From Lates calcarifer (taxonomy: Eukaryota; Chordata; Actinopteri; Centropomidae), in contig NC_066833.1 in the NCBI RefSeq assembly GCF_001640805.2, forward strand, positions 14,810,068-14,874,067: a stretch of DNA of 64,000 bases, given 5' to 3'. The notes below the pieces were generated by a model that did no database searches, was not told the DNA's origin, and worked only from the letters and a program-made list of their open reading frames with translations. The translations under genes and the position numbers were made by a program. Every line of letters begins with the position of its first letter. Positions within the stretch are counted from its first letter, which is position 1. Positions 14,301 to 40,320 of this stretch are shown in pieces.

Positions 14301-15085
14301 TACAGTACCTGGCTTGGCTAGCTGGCTAAGTGATTCTGTTTGTCTCATCTGTCTCTACATGACCAGACTGGATAAGCAGAACCTTTTGTCCAAAAAGAGT
14401 CCTGTCACCAATACCAGTGAGGCCGGAGCAGTTCCACATCATGGATGGATAATGAGCGAATGCAACTGCATGCAAAAACAGCTCCACTGAAAAGGGGTGG
14501 GCATTATATCTGCAAGAGTAAGAAAGTGCTTAGTAATTTGTTAATTAACAACACTTGAAGGCAGACGTGTGGCTTTTTTAAAAGCAAGGCATATGATAGC
14601 AAATATAAAACTAGTGTAACACAATAATATTAGGCTGACAGAAATTCAGAGAATGTGGCATATGTAACTCACATGAAGAAGCAGATTAGATTATGCTGAG
14701 CAGCACAGCTTCAATCAAGAAAACAGAATTTGAAAAAACTAACACAATAACCCAAAGCATCGACTCAGTTTAGACATTTGAAATATCTTGTTTATCGGAT
14801 GCAAGTGACTGATGTGGCATTAAACAGTCAGACAGGAACTGGCACAAGCTGACAAGTATTCCTTAGTCCAGTGCACGACAGAGTACAAGACTGAGCACAA
14901 GACTACATGTTCTCCAATGTTGCATTTAATTGTAGAAGAGCAGAGCAGAAAAACAATGATTATAAAACTGATTTGATGGTTTGAGCTCTAATTTGGTGGT
15001 ACCACCTACCAAGTAAACAGCTGGCTGTGAAGTTAAAGTAATAGACAGCTTGCTCTGTGCTCTGAATGTATTTAATTTAGGAATT

Positions 15086-15176
15086 GATCTCACCTTGGTG
15101 TTCATCTGACAACAATTTCCAAAATGCTGCGTGGCTACTGTGCTATGGAGCAACAGATGAATACCAAGGTGAGATC
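15086..15176. repeat. 23-bp-arm inverted repeat with 45-nt spacer
   Basis: Arms 15086-15108 and 15154-15176 are reverse complements with one mismatch (TTGGTGTTC against the complement of GAATACCAA). The arms do not extend further in either direction. It may be a small MITE relic or a hairpin; the 45-nt loop is large for a microRNA precursor. Confidence 0.85.
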
Positions 15177-15954
15177 TTATACAGTAGCTGACTTAAATTT
15201 TCCCTTTAATGCAAGATGTTCTCAAAGAATGAGCCTAGATGGCTTTTAAGGAGCAAGCCACTCAACCCATGGCTAAGGCAGCAAAACATGGCAGGATTAA
15301 AAAAAAAAAGGGTAATAACTTGGACTGTTGCAATTAGATGTTCTCTGCATTAATTTACTATACCCAGCTCATTTTAATGGAGCAAACATACTGAAAAATT
15401 GATAAATGACGCCCAGTGGGAATGCAGTGGTGCCCTGCATTCTTAAACAAACACAAGCCGCCAGACAAACTTACAGCACAGTGGGCTTCAGCATGACTCA
15501 GGAGGTCACACTGAAATATCAATTAGGCTGGTTTTCTAATCCAATTCTGGGGCAACACTGTGGCATAAAGTAGCAACATGAGAACTCAGAAGGAATTTGA
15601 AGGTAAATAGAAATGACTTTCTGCCTGCAAAAGGAACAACCAGTGAGGCTGCAGGGTGTGAGATGATCAGATTTGATCCTCAAAGATTCACAGGCAGTTC
15701 ACACCGTGGTAATGGGCCATTTACATGTGTCCGAGTGTGATTGTGCATGTATTGCATGTGTGTGTTTGGTAAGAGAGCGAGGAAAGTCAGTGCTGAAAAG
15801 CCAAACTTCCTTCCTGTCTGAGCAATAGCACAGGCCAACAATAACACACACACATTCTCTCTATTTTCATCTATCTCTCCCTCGCTTCTTGAGGGCAGTG
15901 CACACAGATCAGACAGGGATGGTCCAAGCGAATGGTACACACCCACACAAATAT

Positions 15955-15964
15955 ACACACACAC

Positions 15965-16021
<57 letters not shown>
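15955..16021. repeat. (CA)n microsatellite
   Basis: About 33 units with one CG interruption. Confidence 0.95.
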
Positions 16022-16023
<2 letters not shown>

Positions 16024-17096
16024 CCTGTCTAGCAGCAGGACAGCCTGGGAATGGTAGACATGCCCTCCCTTGCTGGGAAAAGAAAGAATGAGGATAGGCC
16101 AAAGGAAAGTACAACTTCTCTTTATCTGACAAGTTTATATAGCCTGATGTTACATGTCAGTATGTCTACATATGTTCCTTTCCCCTGCTATAATTGTCAA
16201 GGCTATAGAAATAAATGAATATGATTAGTAGCAGCATACATTCTTGTCCGCTCATGTCTTTATCAGCAGATGTGACAGCTTCACAAAATATTCATCTTCT
16301 GCTACGCAGCAAAGATTGCTCCTGTATGTACCAGTGGAGGCAGGTGGCACTCAAAGCAGGGGAGGTTGTGGCTCACTAAAACATACAACAGGCCCAAAAT
16401 GCATAGTGTAGTACTATTATTTTCCCTGTCCTCTTTGGACCAGTGCCCTCGTGATCCCGTAATTAACATGCTCCAAAATAAACACAAACAGCACATTAGG
16501 GTTTTTAAAAAGTGAAACTTTGCCTTGAACCCTCTCCTCAAGGCATTCTGTCCTGCTTTTCATTTTCTTAGGAACAATGCTGACCTCAGCTGGACCAAGT
16601 GAGTTACTGCTGTTGTTTACGCTCCTTTATGAAAAGCGGTGGGCATCAGAGAAGACTGAATTATGTAGCAATTCTCCCACAGAGAGGAGTCTGACGGAGT
16701 GCACAATCAGAGAGATGCAGACGGACAGAAAGAAAAGGGGAGCGTAAGACAGGTGAGACAACAGTCAGGGAGACAGTCACAGACAGATGGAGTAGATGTA
16801 TAAACAGGTAGGTAAACTGATCCATAATGGCAGTAGAGAGGTAAGCGATAGACAGATGGTCAACACACAAAAAACAAGTAAGACAGCAATAGACAGACTA
16901 ATGCATTCCACGCTTAATTAATTAGAGAGCAAAAACACTGCGGGGCTCTCGGCTGCTTGAAAAACAGTTAGGCATGTAGCACCCCCACAGCAACACACCC
17001 ACACTCAGAAACCAGACACGTGCCAAAAAAAGTATGTATACGCACACACAAATCGAAAGAGCCTTGTATCACCTCTTTTCACAGCTTTTTAGATGA

Positions 17097-17520
17097 GGGG
17101 AGAGTGGAGTAAACAGTAATGAAAAGAGGGCGGGGGGGGGTAAATGAGTTGGGCTAGAAGAGGAGGGGGAGACAGCAGTTGGAGGACAAGGGGGAGGGAG
17201 GGGGAGAAATTGAGAGGAAAATTGGGAAGAAGAGAGGGAAGGAGAAATATGAGGGTGAAGGAGGAAGACAAGGAGAAGGGGAGGCACAAAGCAGAGATGG
17301 AGTGAAGATCAGACGAGAGGAGATGAGACCAGATGAGGTCGAGATAGATGGTAGCAGAGGAGGAGAGAAATGGAGTGTGAGATGAAAAAAGAGAAGGATG
17401 AAGAGAGGGAGAGAGAGAGTGGAGGAGGGGGAGGACAGCCAAAAAAATAAGAGCGGTGAAGTGCAGCGGAGAGGAGAGGAGGGAAGAGAGAGGCGCAGGC
17501 AGACGAGAAGAGAGACTGAA
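17097..17520. repeat. long purine/pyrimidine tract
   Basis: About 420 nt of nearly pure A/G on the plus strand with GGGGAG, GAGAGG and GAAG units. The protein-like reading frames on both strands are by-products of this composition. Confidence 0.85.
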
Positions 17521-17866
17521 GACACTGTGACCTCACATGCTTGGCTGCAATGACGCTTTGAAGATCACCTCAAGGTTGTTAGATAAGAGGGAACTCATCC
17601 ACACAGAGGAGAGGAAGGGGGTGGGGGTACTGAAGGAATTGAGGTGAAATTGTGATGGGAAGAAAGCCAACAGGAGGTGTCAGGGAACGAAAGACAACAA
17701 GGCGTGTAAAGCAAATAAACTAGAAAAAACAGGGGAGGATGAGAGGGAGGTGAAAGGAACCATGAAGAGATAAGAGGAGGATAGTGTAATAGTAAGAGAG
17801 AAAAAGAGTGATGAAGGCTGCAGAGGAAATGATTCAGTGACTCAAGTTGCTATGAGGAATGCAGTA

Positions 17867-17868
<2 letters not shown>

Positions 17869-17914
<46 letters not shown>
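17869..17914. repeat. (GT)n microsatellite
   Basis: About 23 uninterrupted units; a second short GT run lies at about 18043-18063. Confidence 0.95.
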
Positions 17915-17915
<1 letters not shown>

Positions 17916-18616
17916 CTAGGGTATAGTGTAGTTAGTATGAGGCAGGCGTGCACAAACACGTGTGTTTATGTATCGGTATCGGCAGACATGCAAAAATGTG
18001 AGTGTGTGTGCAGAAGGCCATGTGCAAATGTGAGCATTATTGTATGTGTGTGTGTGTGTGTGTGAGCATCTTGGCAGGAGTGATTAAGTACAATGAGCCT
18101 GCCAGCCAATAAACAACCAGGCAGGCTGTGTTCCATTCCTTAATGAGTTCCCCTTATCTGTCACCCTCCCCTCCTCTCCTCCTTCTATGCATCCTTTATG
18201 CTCTCTCCTTTACATTATCTCAGTCACTCTCCCTCCCCACGTCCCATTATCATTCATCTTGCATCCTCCACTTCTACTCCTCTTTTAATATTTCCTTGCT
18301 CAAGTACTTTTTTTTTTAGCTTAATCCTCCTCCCACCCTCCCCTTCCTCCTTATTCCCTCAATTCCGCCAGAAGGAAAAAAAAAGCAGGAAGAGGTGACT
18401 GTCACAATCTCTCAGGCTGTGGGGATATAACACAAGCAGGGATGATTTGCTCGAGTCACTAGCTTGATCAGCTTGATTTGCAAAAATATTTTAGAAGCAT
18501 TCGATTATATTCTATATTGCAATTATATCATATATAGAGAGTGATGGATTGCCACGAAATTTTGCATTCATAGTCCCAAGAGGATGGTTTATGATTTTGA
18601 TGATACTCTGACTTCT

Positions 18617-18892
18617 CTAAGGCTGTAACTGACAGTTATTTTCATTACTGATTAATCTGCCCTCAATTAATCAGTGAATCATTTTGTCTTGACAGAAAAT
18701 AAGAGTGCAGAATACTTGTTAAAATTTCAGACCAAGCTGACAATAATGTTGTCTTGTTTGACAGAACCCAAAAATATCCAGTTTACCATTATATGCGAAG
18801 AAAAGTATTAAATCCTCATATGTAAGAAGCTAAAAACAGCAGATGTTAAAATGTCAATTAAATGACAGCTAATCAATTGTTACAGCTTCAGT
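18617..18892 (+). repeat. dispersed teleost repeat, family B (ATTAATC-rich), copy 1
   Basis: Begins GGCTGTAACTGACAGTTATT, then TTTTCATTACTGATTAATCT, a TTGTCTTGTTTGACAG block, AAATCCTCATATGTAAGAAG, and ends CTAATCAATTGTTACAGCTT. The order of phrases matches the copy at 23.5 kb and a repeat I know from many teleosts. Confidence 0.6.
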
Positions 18893-19579
18893 CTTTTCCT
18901 TTACATTTTTGATTTTTACTGAAATAAAAGAGAAATTTGCTGCATCCATGACCACCATGGTTAAATCAAGTGGGTAAACTATCTCATTCATAATGTGACT
19001 CCCAGCTCTCCTTCAAGCAAATTCCAACTCCCCTAAGTGACACACACCACAGTACAGGCAAATAATCACAATTGTCAAATTATTATGGTTTCACTGACTG
19101 TGTTTACAGAATAACACGCATAGGACTGTGAACTTTCCACTGAAGCATCAGTAAGCATTTAGATAAAACTACTAATGGAGAAAAACACTTCAGTGAGTAA
19201 TTTATAGCTATGACAGGTATTAAATTAGCTATTGCTCAATAAATACAAAAGGTACCTCCTAAAGCCAGCTACAATCAGCCAAATATTATCTTGAAATAGT
19301 CTCCAGATGCTTCAGATTCAGTTTCTAAGTATCAGTCAGGTATCTGTGAAAGTGTTCCCACCCCACCCATCATCTGCACACATTTATACACGTCATTTCT
19401 GGGCTGCATGTGTTTCAAACATCCAGATGAAATAAACTCAGTCAAGTTTCTCCCATTCAAGAAAAAGCATTTCTGTGTCCAAAAAGTAGCCCACCATGCA
19501 GTGGCTTTGTTATGGTGATTTTTCAGTTCTGAGCTATTTCTGCTGGATTCTCAGGGCCCTCTGAGCACATGTTGACGTC

Positions 19580-19600
19580 AAAAAAAAAAAAAAAAAAAAA
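19580..19600. repeat. poly-A tract
   Basis: 21 A residues; no upstream retroposed gene was recognised. Confidence 0.9.
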
Positions 19601-19928
19601 CACCTGGTCATGACTTGAACTCATGCTTTCTAATGTGTTGTCTCCCATAAATCAAATTAACTGCAGTTATATCTAGTTAATGGGATTAGACCGGGGACAC
19701 AATGTAGGAGACATCAATCTGGTCTGGAAGTCAGCCACGGATTTGGTTCTTTCACATCTCACAGGGTCTCCTTGGCCAGCTGGCAGGGGCTGCTAGTCCA
19801 TGATGATTTACAGTAATGTCTCCCTATTTTGCTGCAGCAGTGACTTCAGTAATTGTACAACATATGCAGTATAGAGCAAAGCTAAAAGATAATCCATATA
19901 AAATTCTTTCTACATGGGTTTTGTAAAA

Positions 19929-20165
19929 CTTAAAGGATTAGTTTGATATTTTTGTTTATTAGGAAGTAGCAACCGCAAGTCATGTGGGCTGAGGAACCAA
20001 ACGTATTTTGAGCCAGAGGAAACAAAAATATGTGACCCAAGAATTTGCAAGAAAAGCTGATTCCGCCTGCCTCCAGTCTTTATGCTAAGCTAGTCGCTTG
20101 CTAGCTCTAGATTTATATTTAGACATGACAGTGGTACCAATCTCATCTATATCTCTGCTGGAGAT
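19929..20165 (+). repeat. dispersed repeat, family A (rearranged copy)
   Basis: The left end, TTAAAGGATTAGTTTGATAT, is in the same orientation as the other copies. The right part (about 20065-20160) matches their internal segment in reverse complement: CTCCAGTCTTTATGCTAAGC, then GTGGTACCAATCTCATCTAT. The copy is therefore partly inverted. Confidence 0.45.
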
Positions 20166-22974
20166 GATGCTAATTTCATGTGTACTGTGCATTATGTGCA
20201 AATTCTGTGGTGAATAATCTCTTAAGATAGTAAAAACAGAGGATGATTGGAAAGGCCTCCTGAATTCCCTCAAAAATTCTGACATAAATTTTCAGAATTA
20301 AGACATACAAGACATTTAAAATGCTCATAAATTGTAAAATACTGATATTTTTATTTTTCAAAAATGCAGCAGAAATGTTTTATGTTTGACACAATCCAGC
20401 AATCCGCTGAGTCAATAAACCCATATGAAAAAAATATTCAGTCAATCAAACATCCATTAAATGTTGCTTTTATATCATTTTGTAAAAGTTCTTTGCTTGC
20501 CATCCACAAATATTCAGCTTTCATTTTTCATGTATTCTGTTGACAATTAACTAAAATCTCTCATGAAGAAGTTACTTAGAATGAGAGGAGGTTAAATAGG
20601 CCTCACTGTGACAAAGCTGCATGTAGTCGCACAGATGAGGCTGGGAGGGGGGAGGGATGGGTTTAGATGGGACACGGGTTAGGGTAAGGAACAAGACAAG
20701 AGGATAAAATATGAAAGTTACAATATTAGAGTTAGGGCCTTTGGTTGAATGACTAGTTTGGATCAAGGTATGGGAGTTTGGGGTTGGTCAGGTACATAGG
20801 CAAGATTGTTAGCTTCACAGTAGCAACCATATAGAGTTTTATCATTTGTCACTTCTAGTGGATGACATAAAAGCACCATATCTCTTCTACAAGACTTGTC
20901 ACTATAAGTTGTTTTGAACTGGGTATGTCTTTATTGTCACACAAAGCAGTAACCACCATAGCCCTCAAGTGCTCACTGTATTGAAGTCAGCAGGAAAACC
21001 TCCAACTTCATTATTTCCACAAGATGTTGGTTTGCTGTTTCAATAATCGATTTCACATCTTTTGAAGTTTGTCTTAGTAGAAATTTGGGAAAAGTAACGC
21101 TCCATTAAAAGGATGTTAAAGCTTAAAAAGCAGGCGTTTAGAGGTGTGTTTGCCTTCAGTGTCAAGTCTCTCACACTATCACACTCCTCAGCTCCAAATT
21201 TGGCTCCAAACAACTGACAACATGGTAGCTGGTAGTAAACCAAACTCTGAGCTTTAAAACGTGATTGACAGATCCACATTTTTCTATAGACTATGGGTGA
21301 CACTGAGTAGAGATATTAAGCTACAACAATTCTTAGTTTTAGAGAAAGTAAGTGGCATAATAGATTAAGTACAGCCTGGCCAATCTCTTTCAGTCAACAT
21401 TAGGTAGTTCAAGCAGGGGCTCCTTTAGAAATACTAGGGCCCCTGATAAGGTGTGAAGGTCAGACAAATGCGATAAAGCATCCTTGACTTTTTGGGACAC
21501 GCTCTGACTTGAGACCCCCTGAATCATCACCACCTTTCTGTCTGTGGGGACATTAATTAAGGTTGGGTTTATTAGGCATTAAGGGTAAGGCCTTTAAGAT
21601 TAATTTTAGGAACAAGAAGGGGAAGGAACACTGGGAGGGATTTAGGTACAAAGGGTTAAAGGTCGTGGTTTTTGGCTGGTGCTCAATCATCAAACCAGTA
21701 TTGCATTATCTACACAGTACTAGCTCCTCATTTGATGGTCAAACAAATAGACAGAATGGTGCGAAAAATGTCCTATACTTCAACTACTAAACAAGTATCT
21801 AGATGCTTACATAGTTAAGAATAGTTGAAATGACTGTGCATAGCAAATATAGCCTTTAAATAAAGGTACTGTGTACATACTACAGTGGGTGAGATAGAAA
21901 GACAACCAGCCTTGCTTCAGGACATCTACACAATAATATAGTAATATCTGAAATGAAAGCAATAATGTGGTTAAATAAGTCATGTTTTAATGCAAGAGCA
22001 GGTAAATGCTATAAATCATAATATATCATCTGTATCTTTCCATTCTATTTACAAGAGTTTAACACATAGCTGGTTAGAGTGATTCTTCAGTAAGTCTGGC
22101 AACTCCTCAGAGGTCCTTTCTTCTTCTGAAGCTAATTTCTGTCTCTTGGCACGCTTTCCATTCCTGCATTTTCCATATCTATCTCACTTCCTCTTTCTCG
22201 CTCTCACAGCTGTTAAATCCTTCTCACTGAAATCTTAATCTCTCTCCCACCATCTGACTAACTTTTTCTTCAGCTAATGTTGTTGTTTTTTTTTTTTAAA
22301 TCCCCCTCTTCCTCCCTGTCTGTTTTTACATCCATCTCTCGCTGAAATTTGTTATTTTCTCCTCAGCTTAGTTTGGATCCTTGGCAGATAGGGCCTTTGA
22401 TCTTTTAATGGGAAAAAAAATGCTACATTCACATTTCACAGGTTGTTCAAGTTGACATCAGCAGTCTGTGTGTGGTTCTTCCTCGCTCAGGTCTGCGTCT
22501 GCAATCTGCTCTGCTCAGTTCCCGGCACTGCTTCACCGTGCAGCACAGGTACAGTAGGAGATGTAAACTGATCCATAACTGACCCTTTTTTTGCCACAGG
22601 GCTCCTCTTCCTCCTCAGGTGTAGAAAAAGCAGAAGATTTAATATCCAAAGCAGGTTTTTGAGACATTTGACGGATGTCTTGGTGCGTCAAGTTCCAGGT
22701 TATGAGCGAATGATGCATAGAACTGCATCTCCTGGGATCCAGTCTGTCTTCAGTTCCCCAACATGCAACACACAGCTGTCTGTCTTTTCTTCCTGTTACT
22801 GAAAATGTCTCTCTGTCACTCCATCTGTAACAATCCTGCAGGGTAATTAGTAGAGGTATTTAAGTCTTTTGTTTTATGTGTGTCTGTGTGTGTGAGTGAG
22901 TGTGTGTGCGTATGTGTGTTAGTGTGAGTGTGTGTTGTAATTATGTCCCTGTATGTGCAAGTATCTTGCTGCGG

Positions 22975-36696
<13,722 letters not shown>

Positions 36697-37180
36697 GATG
36701 GTGTGTTGAGGGGTAGGTGGGAAATGAGGGACGGGAGGGGAGGATGGAGGGGCCGGGGGAGGACGAAGGTTACCGCTGCCTTGACCCTTCAGAGGTATCC
36801 AGAACTCACACACAGCTGCCACTCAGCTTGGCCCATAGCACATACAACACACAGTCCCGACAAAAAACCTTTTCCCCTTGTGTATGTGTCTGTCTATGAG
36901 TCTGTGTGTCAGTGATTCAGTGCCTCTGAGTGTGTGGTGACTCAGTCAGTAAGTCCCTTGAATACGTGCATGTATGTGTGGAAGTGTTTAAGTGAGTGTG
37001 TAGATCCTAGACTGGCGATTTGAGCATGTGTGCGTGTATGTGAGTATGTGCGTGGGTGTGTGCACGTGTGTGTGTGTGTGTGTGTATGTGTGTGTGTCTC
37101 TCGTTATGTAAACAGTAGCATCACTGTTCCTCTGTCACTCTCTCCTTCCGGTCACCCCCATAACAAGCCCAAACTGCCTT
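36697..37180 (-). other. predicted 5'UTR part of the first neuroligin coding exon
   Basis: Minus-strand sequence before 37180 is a long pyrimidine tract ending TTTTCCAG, an excellent 3' splice site. From there to the start codon at 36696 the sequence is exon-like and includes a GT microsatellite. This fits the usual neuroligin layout of an untranslated first exon spliced to the exon with the initiator Met. It is an inference from splice-site shape only. Confidence 0.5.
37065..37099. repeat. (GT)n microsatellite
   Basis: GT units with one AT interruption, within the predicted 5'UTR of the neuroligin gene. Confidence 0.9.
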
Positions 37181-37468
37181 CTGGAAAAGAGAAAAAGAGG
37201 AAGAGAGATGGAAAGAAAGGGAGAGGCGGATTTAATTAGTCTTCATTAGAATAATCACAGTGTAAAATGAATTAAAATGTCTCACACACACACACGCACA
37301 CAGGAGACATACACATGACATCAGAAGAATAGACAGTGCTACCTCGCTGCTGTTCACGTTAAAAATAGATGTGAGAGCGATAGATAGGGCAAATGAGATG
37401 CTGTCCGCTCAGCTTAACTTGGTGTTAGACTGTCAGGGCTGCTGTGTCACACAAGAAGTACGTATGTA

Positions 37469-37472
<4 letters not shown>

Positions 37473-37506
<34 letters not shown>
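37473..37506. repeat. (GT)n microsatellite
   Basis: About 16 units, preceded by three GTAT units. Confidence 0.95.
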
Positions 37507-37507
<1 letters not shown>

Positions 37508-37828
37508 CCAGTATGAGCTGCAGACATATGTCACATCCTCACTACACACTGTTTCACAGATCACAGGACCCAGTTAGGGGGGGTGGAGGGTGGGGAGTTG
37601 GAGAGTCATGTCACATGCTTAATTAAACCCTGAATACACTGTGGGGCTCCTGACCTGCATGCAGCATAAGGTAGGAAGCCTGTGATACATACACACACAC
37701 ACCGTTCTCTATCGTTCTCACAGATGCATGTACACACACCTTCTTTATGTCTCCCAATAACAGACACACACTTGCACAGGTTTTTGCTCTACATGCTCAC
37801 ACACTCTCTCGTTCTCACTCTCTCTCTA

Positions 37829-37829
<1 letters not shown>

Positions 37830-37861
<32 letters not shown>
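37830..37861. repeat. (CA)n microsatellite
   Basis: About 15 uninterrupted units. Confidence 0.95.
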
Positions 37862-37863
<2 letters not shown>

Positions 37864-38479
37864 TACACACAGCTGCTCCCCAGCCGACACTGCTATCTCT
37901 CTCTGAGGGCCTTGGGGCAGAATATTAACACATACACACATGCACACCCACGCAGAGAGAAAGCAACATCAAATTCTGTGTGATCAAGCACACACACACA
38001 CACATATACACACATCCACTAAGAAGCAAATATGTTAGATTATAAAAAATGATCAATTCTATCGCTCCTATCATGTTTGTATTGGTATTGTATTGGTGTC
38101 TGCTGTCCAAGGTGCTAGTTAACATTCCAGTGGTGATCACACACACGCTGATGAATAACGCTCCATTTATCAAGGCAAACCCGCCTGCCACCCTCCCCTT
38201 GTATATTTTTATAGAGAATGAAAAGATAAAAAAAAAAAAACAGCGCTGCATTCTTATTAAAATTATCTAGAGAGAGGAAGAGAGCGAGAGAAAAGATAAG
38301 AGCGAGCGGAGGGGGGAATGCTTTGCTTGTGGGGTAGAATATCCTCTCTAAATCTCTATCGGCACTGAAGCTGACTACGGCAAAACACACACACACGCGC
38401 ACACACACTCAAATGTAAAACCTCAGCCTGCATCCTCGCTGCAGTGAAGGAAAAAAATCATAAAATGATAAAATGTAAG

Positions 38480-38680
38480 ATATGCCGTACCCAGTCTGGA
38501 TGAAAGGTGTGAAATTCCACGGACCATGTTCCCCTTTCCGTCCACCGCAATATTCGCCTCGTGTTTTCGCTGCTGCGGCTTATCCGACGTGCCCGGGATG
38601 GGATATTGGGAGATACTCCTCTGCCGCTACTGCTGCTGCTCCTGCTGGTGGTGGCACGTCTCCTGGGTGGGAATAACCCC
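38480..38680 (-). promoter_or_regulatory. CpG-richer segment, candidate neuroligin promoter or non-coding first exon
   Basis: This segment is visibly richer in C, G and CpG than the surrounding AT-rich DNA. On the minus strand it contains a plausible donor, AGACTGG|GTACGG at 38491/38490. That donor could join to the acceptor at 37180/37181 in front of the neuroligin start codon. No TATA box or initiator was singled out. It could equally serve an unseen plus-strand transcript. Confidence 0.35.
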
Positions 38681-38812
38681 AAAAAAGATACAAGAAAAAA
38701 AGCTTTTAGTCCGAGAAAGGTGGAAATGAGGGGGAGGGATCACGTTTTGGAGGAAGTGTAAATTTTAAGTGTTTCTCCAAGGTATCCAAGGCCCAGGACG
38801 TTCAAATGATCA

Positions 38813-38932
38813 ATCTCCCTCTCTTCCTCTCTTCCTCTCTTTCTCCTCCCTCCCCCATCTCTCTCTCTCTGTCTCTCTCTCTCTCTCTCTCTGCCTTTCC
38901 CTGTGTCTCTTTCTCTCTCTTTCTCTCCCTAG
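38813..38932. repeat. CT-rich tract
   Basis: About 120 nt almost wholly C and T on the plus strand, with (CT)n runs. Confidence 0.85.
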
Positions 38933-39689
38933 ATGCGATTGGACAGTGTGGCAGGCAGCAGCTACTGATCCAATGATACGCACCTAGCTCCGTGAGGAAG
39001 CGCAGACTGGAAAGAAGAGGGGAGGATGGAGGAGAGGAGAGTGGAAGACCGACCTGTGCAGAGAAATACACACGTACACGCACACACATACACAAGGGTG
39101 CACACCATCACAGAAAGCACAGTGGTCCATGCATGGCACATGAAAAATATATATGCACGGATAAATTAAAATACCTGAAGAAAACGCTCTGTGCTCGCAC
39201 AAACCTGTAGCAAACACCTGCACACACACACTCTCTCTCTCACTCACACACACCCACACACCTTAACACATTTACAAATGGTGCTGGAGTACACAGTGAC
39301 CTCTTCAGGACCAGAACAGGAGATTCTGTCCCCATTCTATTCAGCTCTGCCTGGAAGCAGCTTTCTCCCTCAGGCACTGTGTGTCTGTGGTGTGTGTGTG
39401 TGTGTGCCTGTGTGTGAGTATGGTAATGCAGTTGGTCTGCAGTCGCTACTAACTGTGTTTGGGAACACTCCTCACGTCAGCACAGCCTGCCGCAGCAGCA
39501 TCCAGGACTTTCTATTCCTCTCCTCAACAATCCTCCATCCACCCATCCATCTCTTTGTCTGCCTGTCTGCCTCCCTGTCTGCCCGTGCACTTGTTTGCTT
39601 ATTCGTCTGTGCTGCCCTCCACTCATGTCTCCTAAGTCCTCCCCCTCTTTTAAAACAGGTTGTCTAAGTATCTTTTTTAACAAGGCAAA

Positions 39690-40320
39690 AGAAAACAAGT
39701 CAATTCAAGTCTATTTGAGGAAAGGCTTTATCTGTGCAGATGGGTTTTGAGAGGTGATTTAGAAGAATGACATTCACTTATAGTCTAAGCTTTACAAAGC
39801 CATAGGGCTCCTAACAGCAAAAGCCCTGTCACTCATTCTTTTTAACCGAGACTGCCAAAAAAAAAGCTCCTCATGAGTGTCTAAAGCAGTGCTCAGGCTC
39901 ACATCGGATTAAAAGGTTAGAGGTGTGGCTAGAGGTTATGCCCGTACATCCCAAAGAAGTTATCAATAAAATCCAAGGAATAACTCTAAAACTGCCAAGC
40001 CATGAATGTAAGGACATAAAAATAAGCCACAGCAATCTGCACCATCTGGAGACAAATCATGCCTTCTCAGCTGAGAATAATAAATAAGGTGTGACGGGAT
40101 TTGAGACAAACAGCTCAGGAAGCACGCTTGATTTGGCATCGTGAATTACGCAGGAAATATTGCCCTGCTGAAGTAAACATGATGATTGGGGTGAGTTGTT
40201 CAAAAGGCAAACTCGGATAAAAGATGATACCAAAAGTCTATTATCTGGATAAAAGATGAAAACACCTTAGAATTTGATTTGAAGTGGATTCAGAGGCAAT
40301 AAGAAGGTGCAAGCAGCAGA
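39690..40320 (+). repeat. possible dispersed repeat fragment
   Basis: TCAATTCAAGTCTATTTGAG, GATGGGTTTTGAGAGGTGAT, AAAAGCCCTGTCACT and ATAAAATCCAAGGAATAACT recall a family of long teleost repeats with such phrases. The recognition is by memory of wording only; the limits are approximate. Confidence 0.3.

Larger units (their letters stand above)
223..22974. other. gene-free region with scattered repeats
   Basis: Apart from the repeats listed separately, I see no coding exon with conserved-looking peptide and good splice sites. Open frames here are short and mostly translate CA/GT or GA-rich simple sequence. The last kilobase or so (about 22.0-22.97 kb) probably includes the neuroligin 3'UTR, but no clear AATAAA signal on the minus strand was found near the stop; ATTAAA occurs near 22,640 and 22,400. 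Confidence 0.6.

Noticed and set aside
17089..17536. Several 70 to 120-codon frames rich in Ser/Leu/Pro on the minus strand
   Set aside because: They are translations of the pyrimidine tract without other support.
20670..20695. Telomere-like GGTTAGGGTAAGG
   Set aside because: Only one or two imperfect units; not an interstitial telomeric array.
36697..36822. Upstream extension of the neuroligin frame (42 codons before Met)
   Set aside because: It starts with GTG, not ATG, and carries no conserved residues; the ATG at 36,696 precedes a fitting signal peptide.
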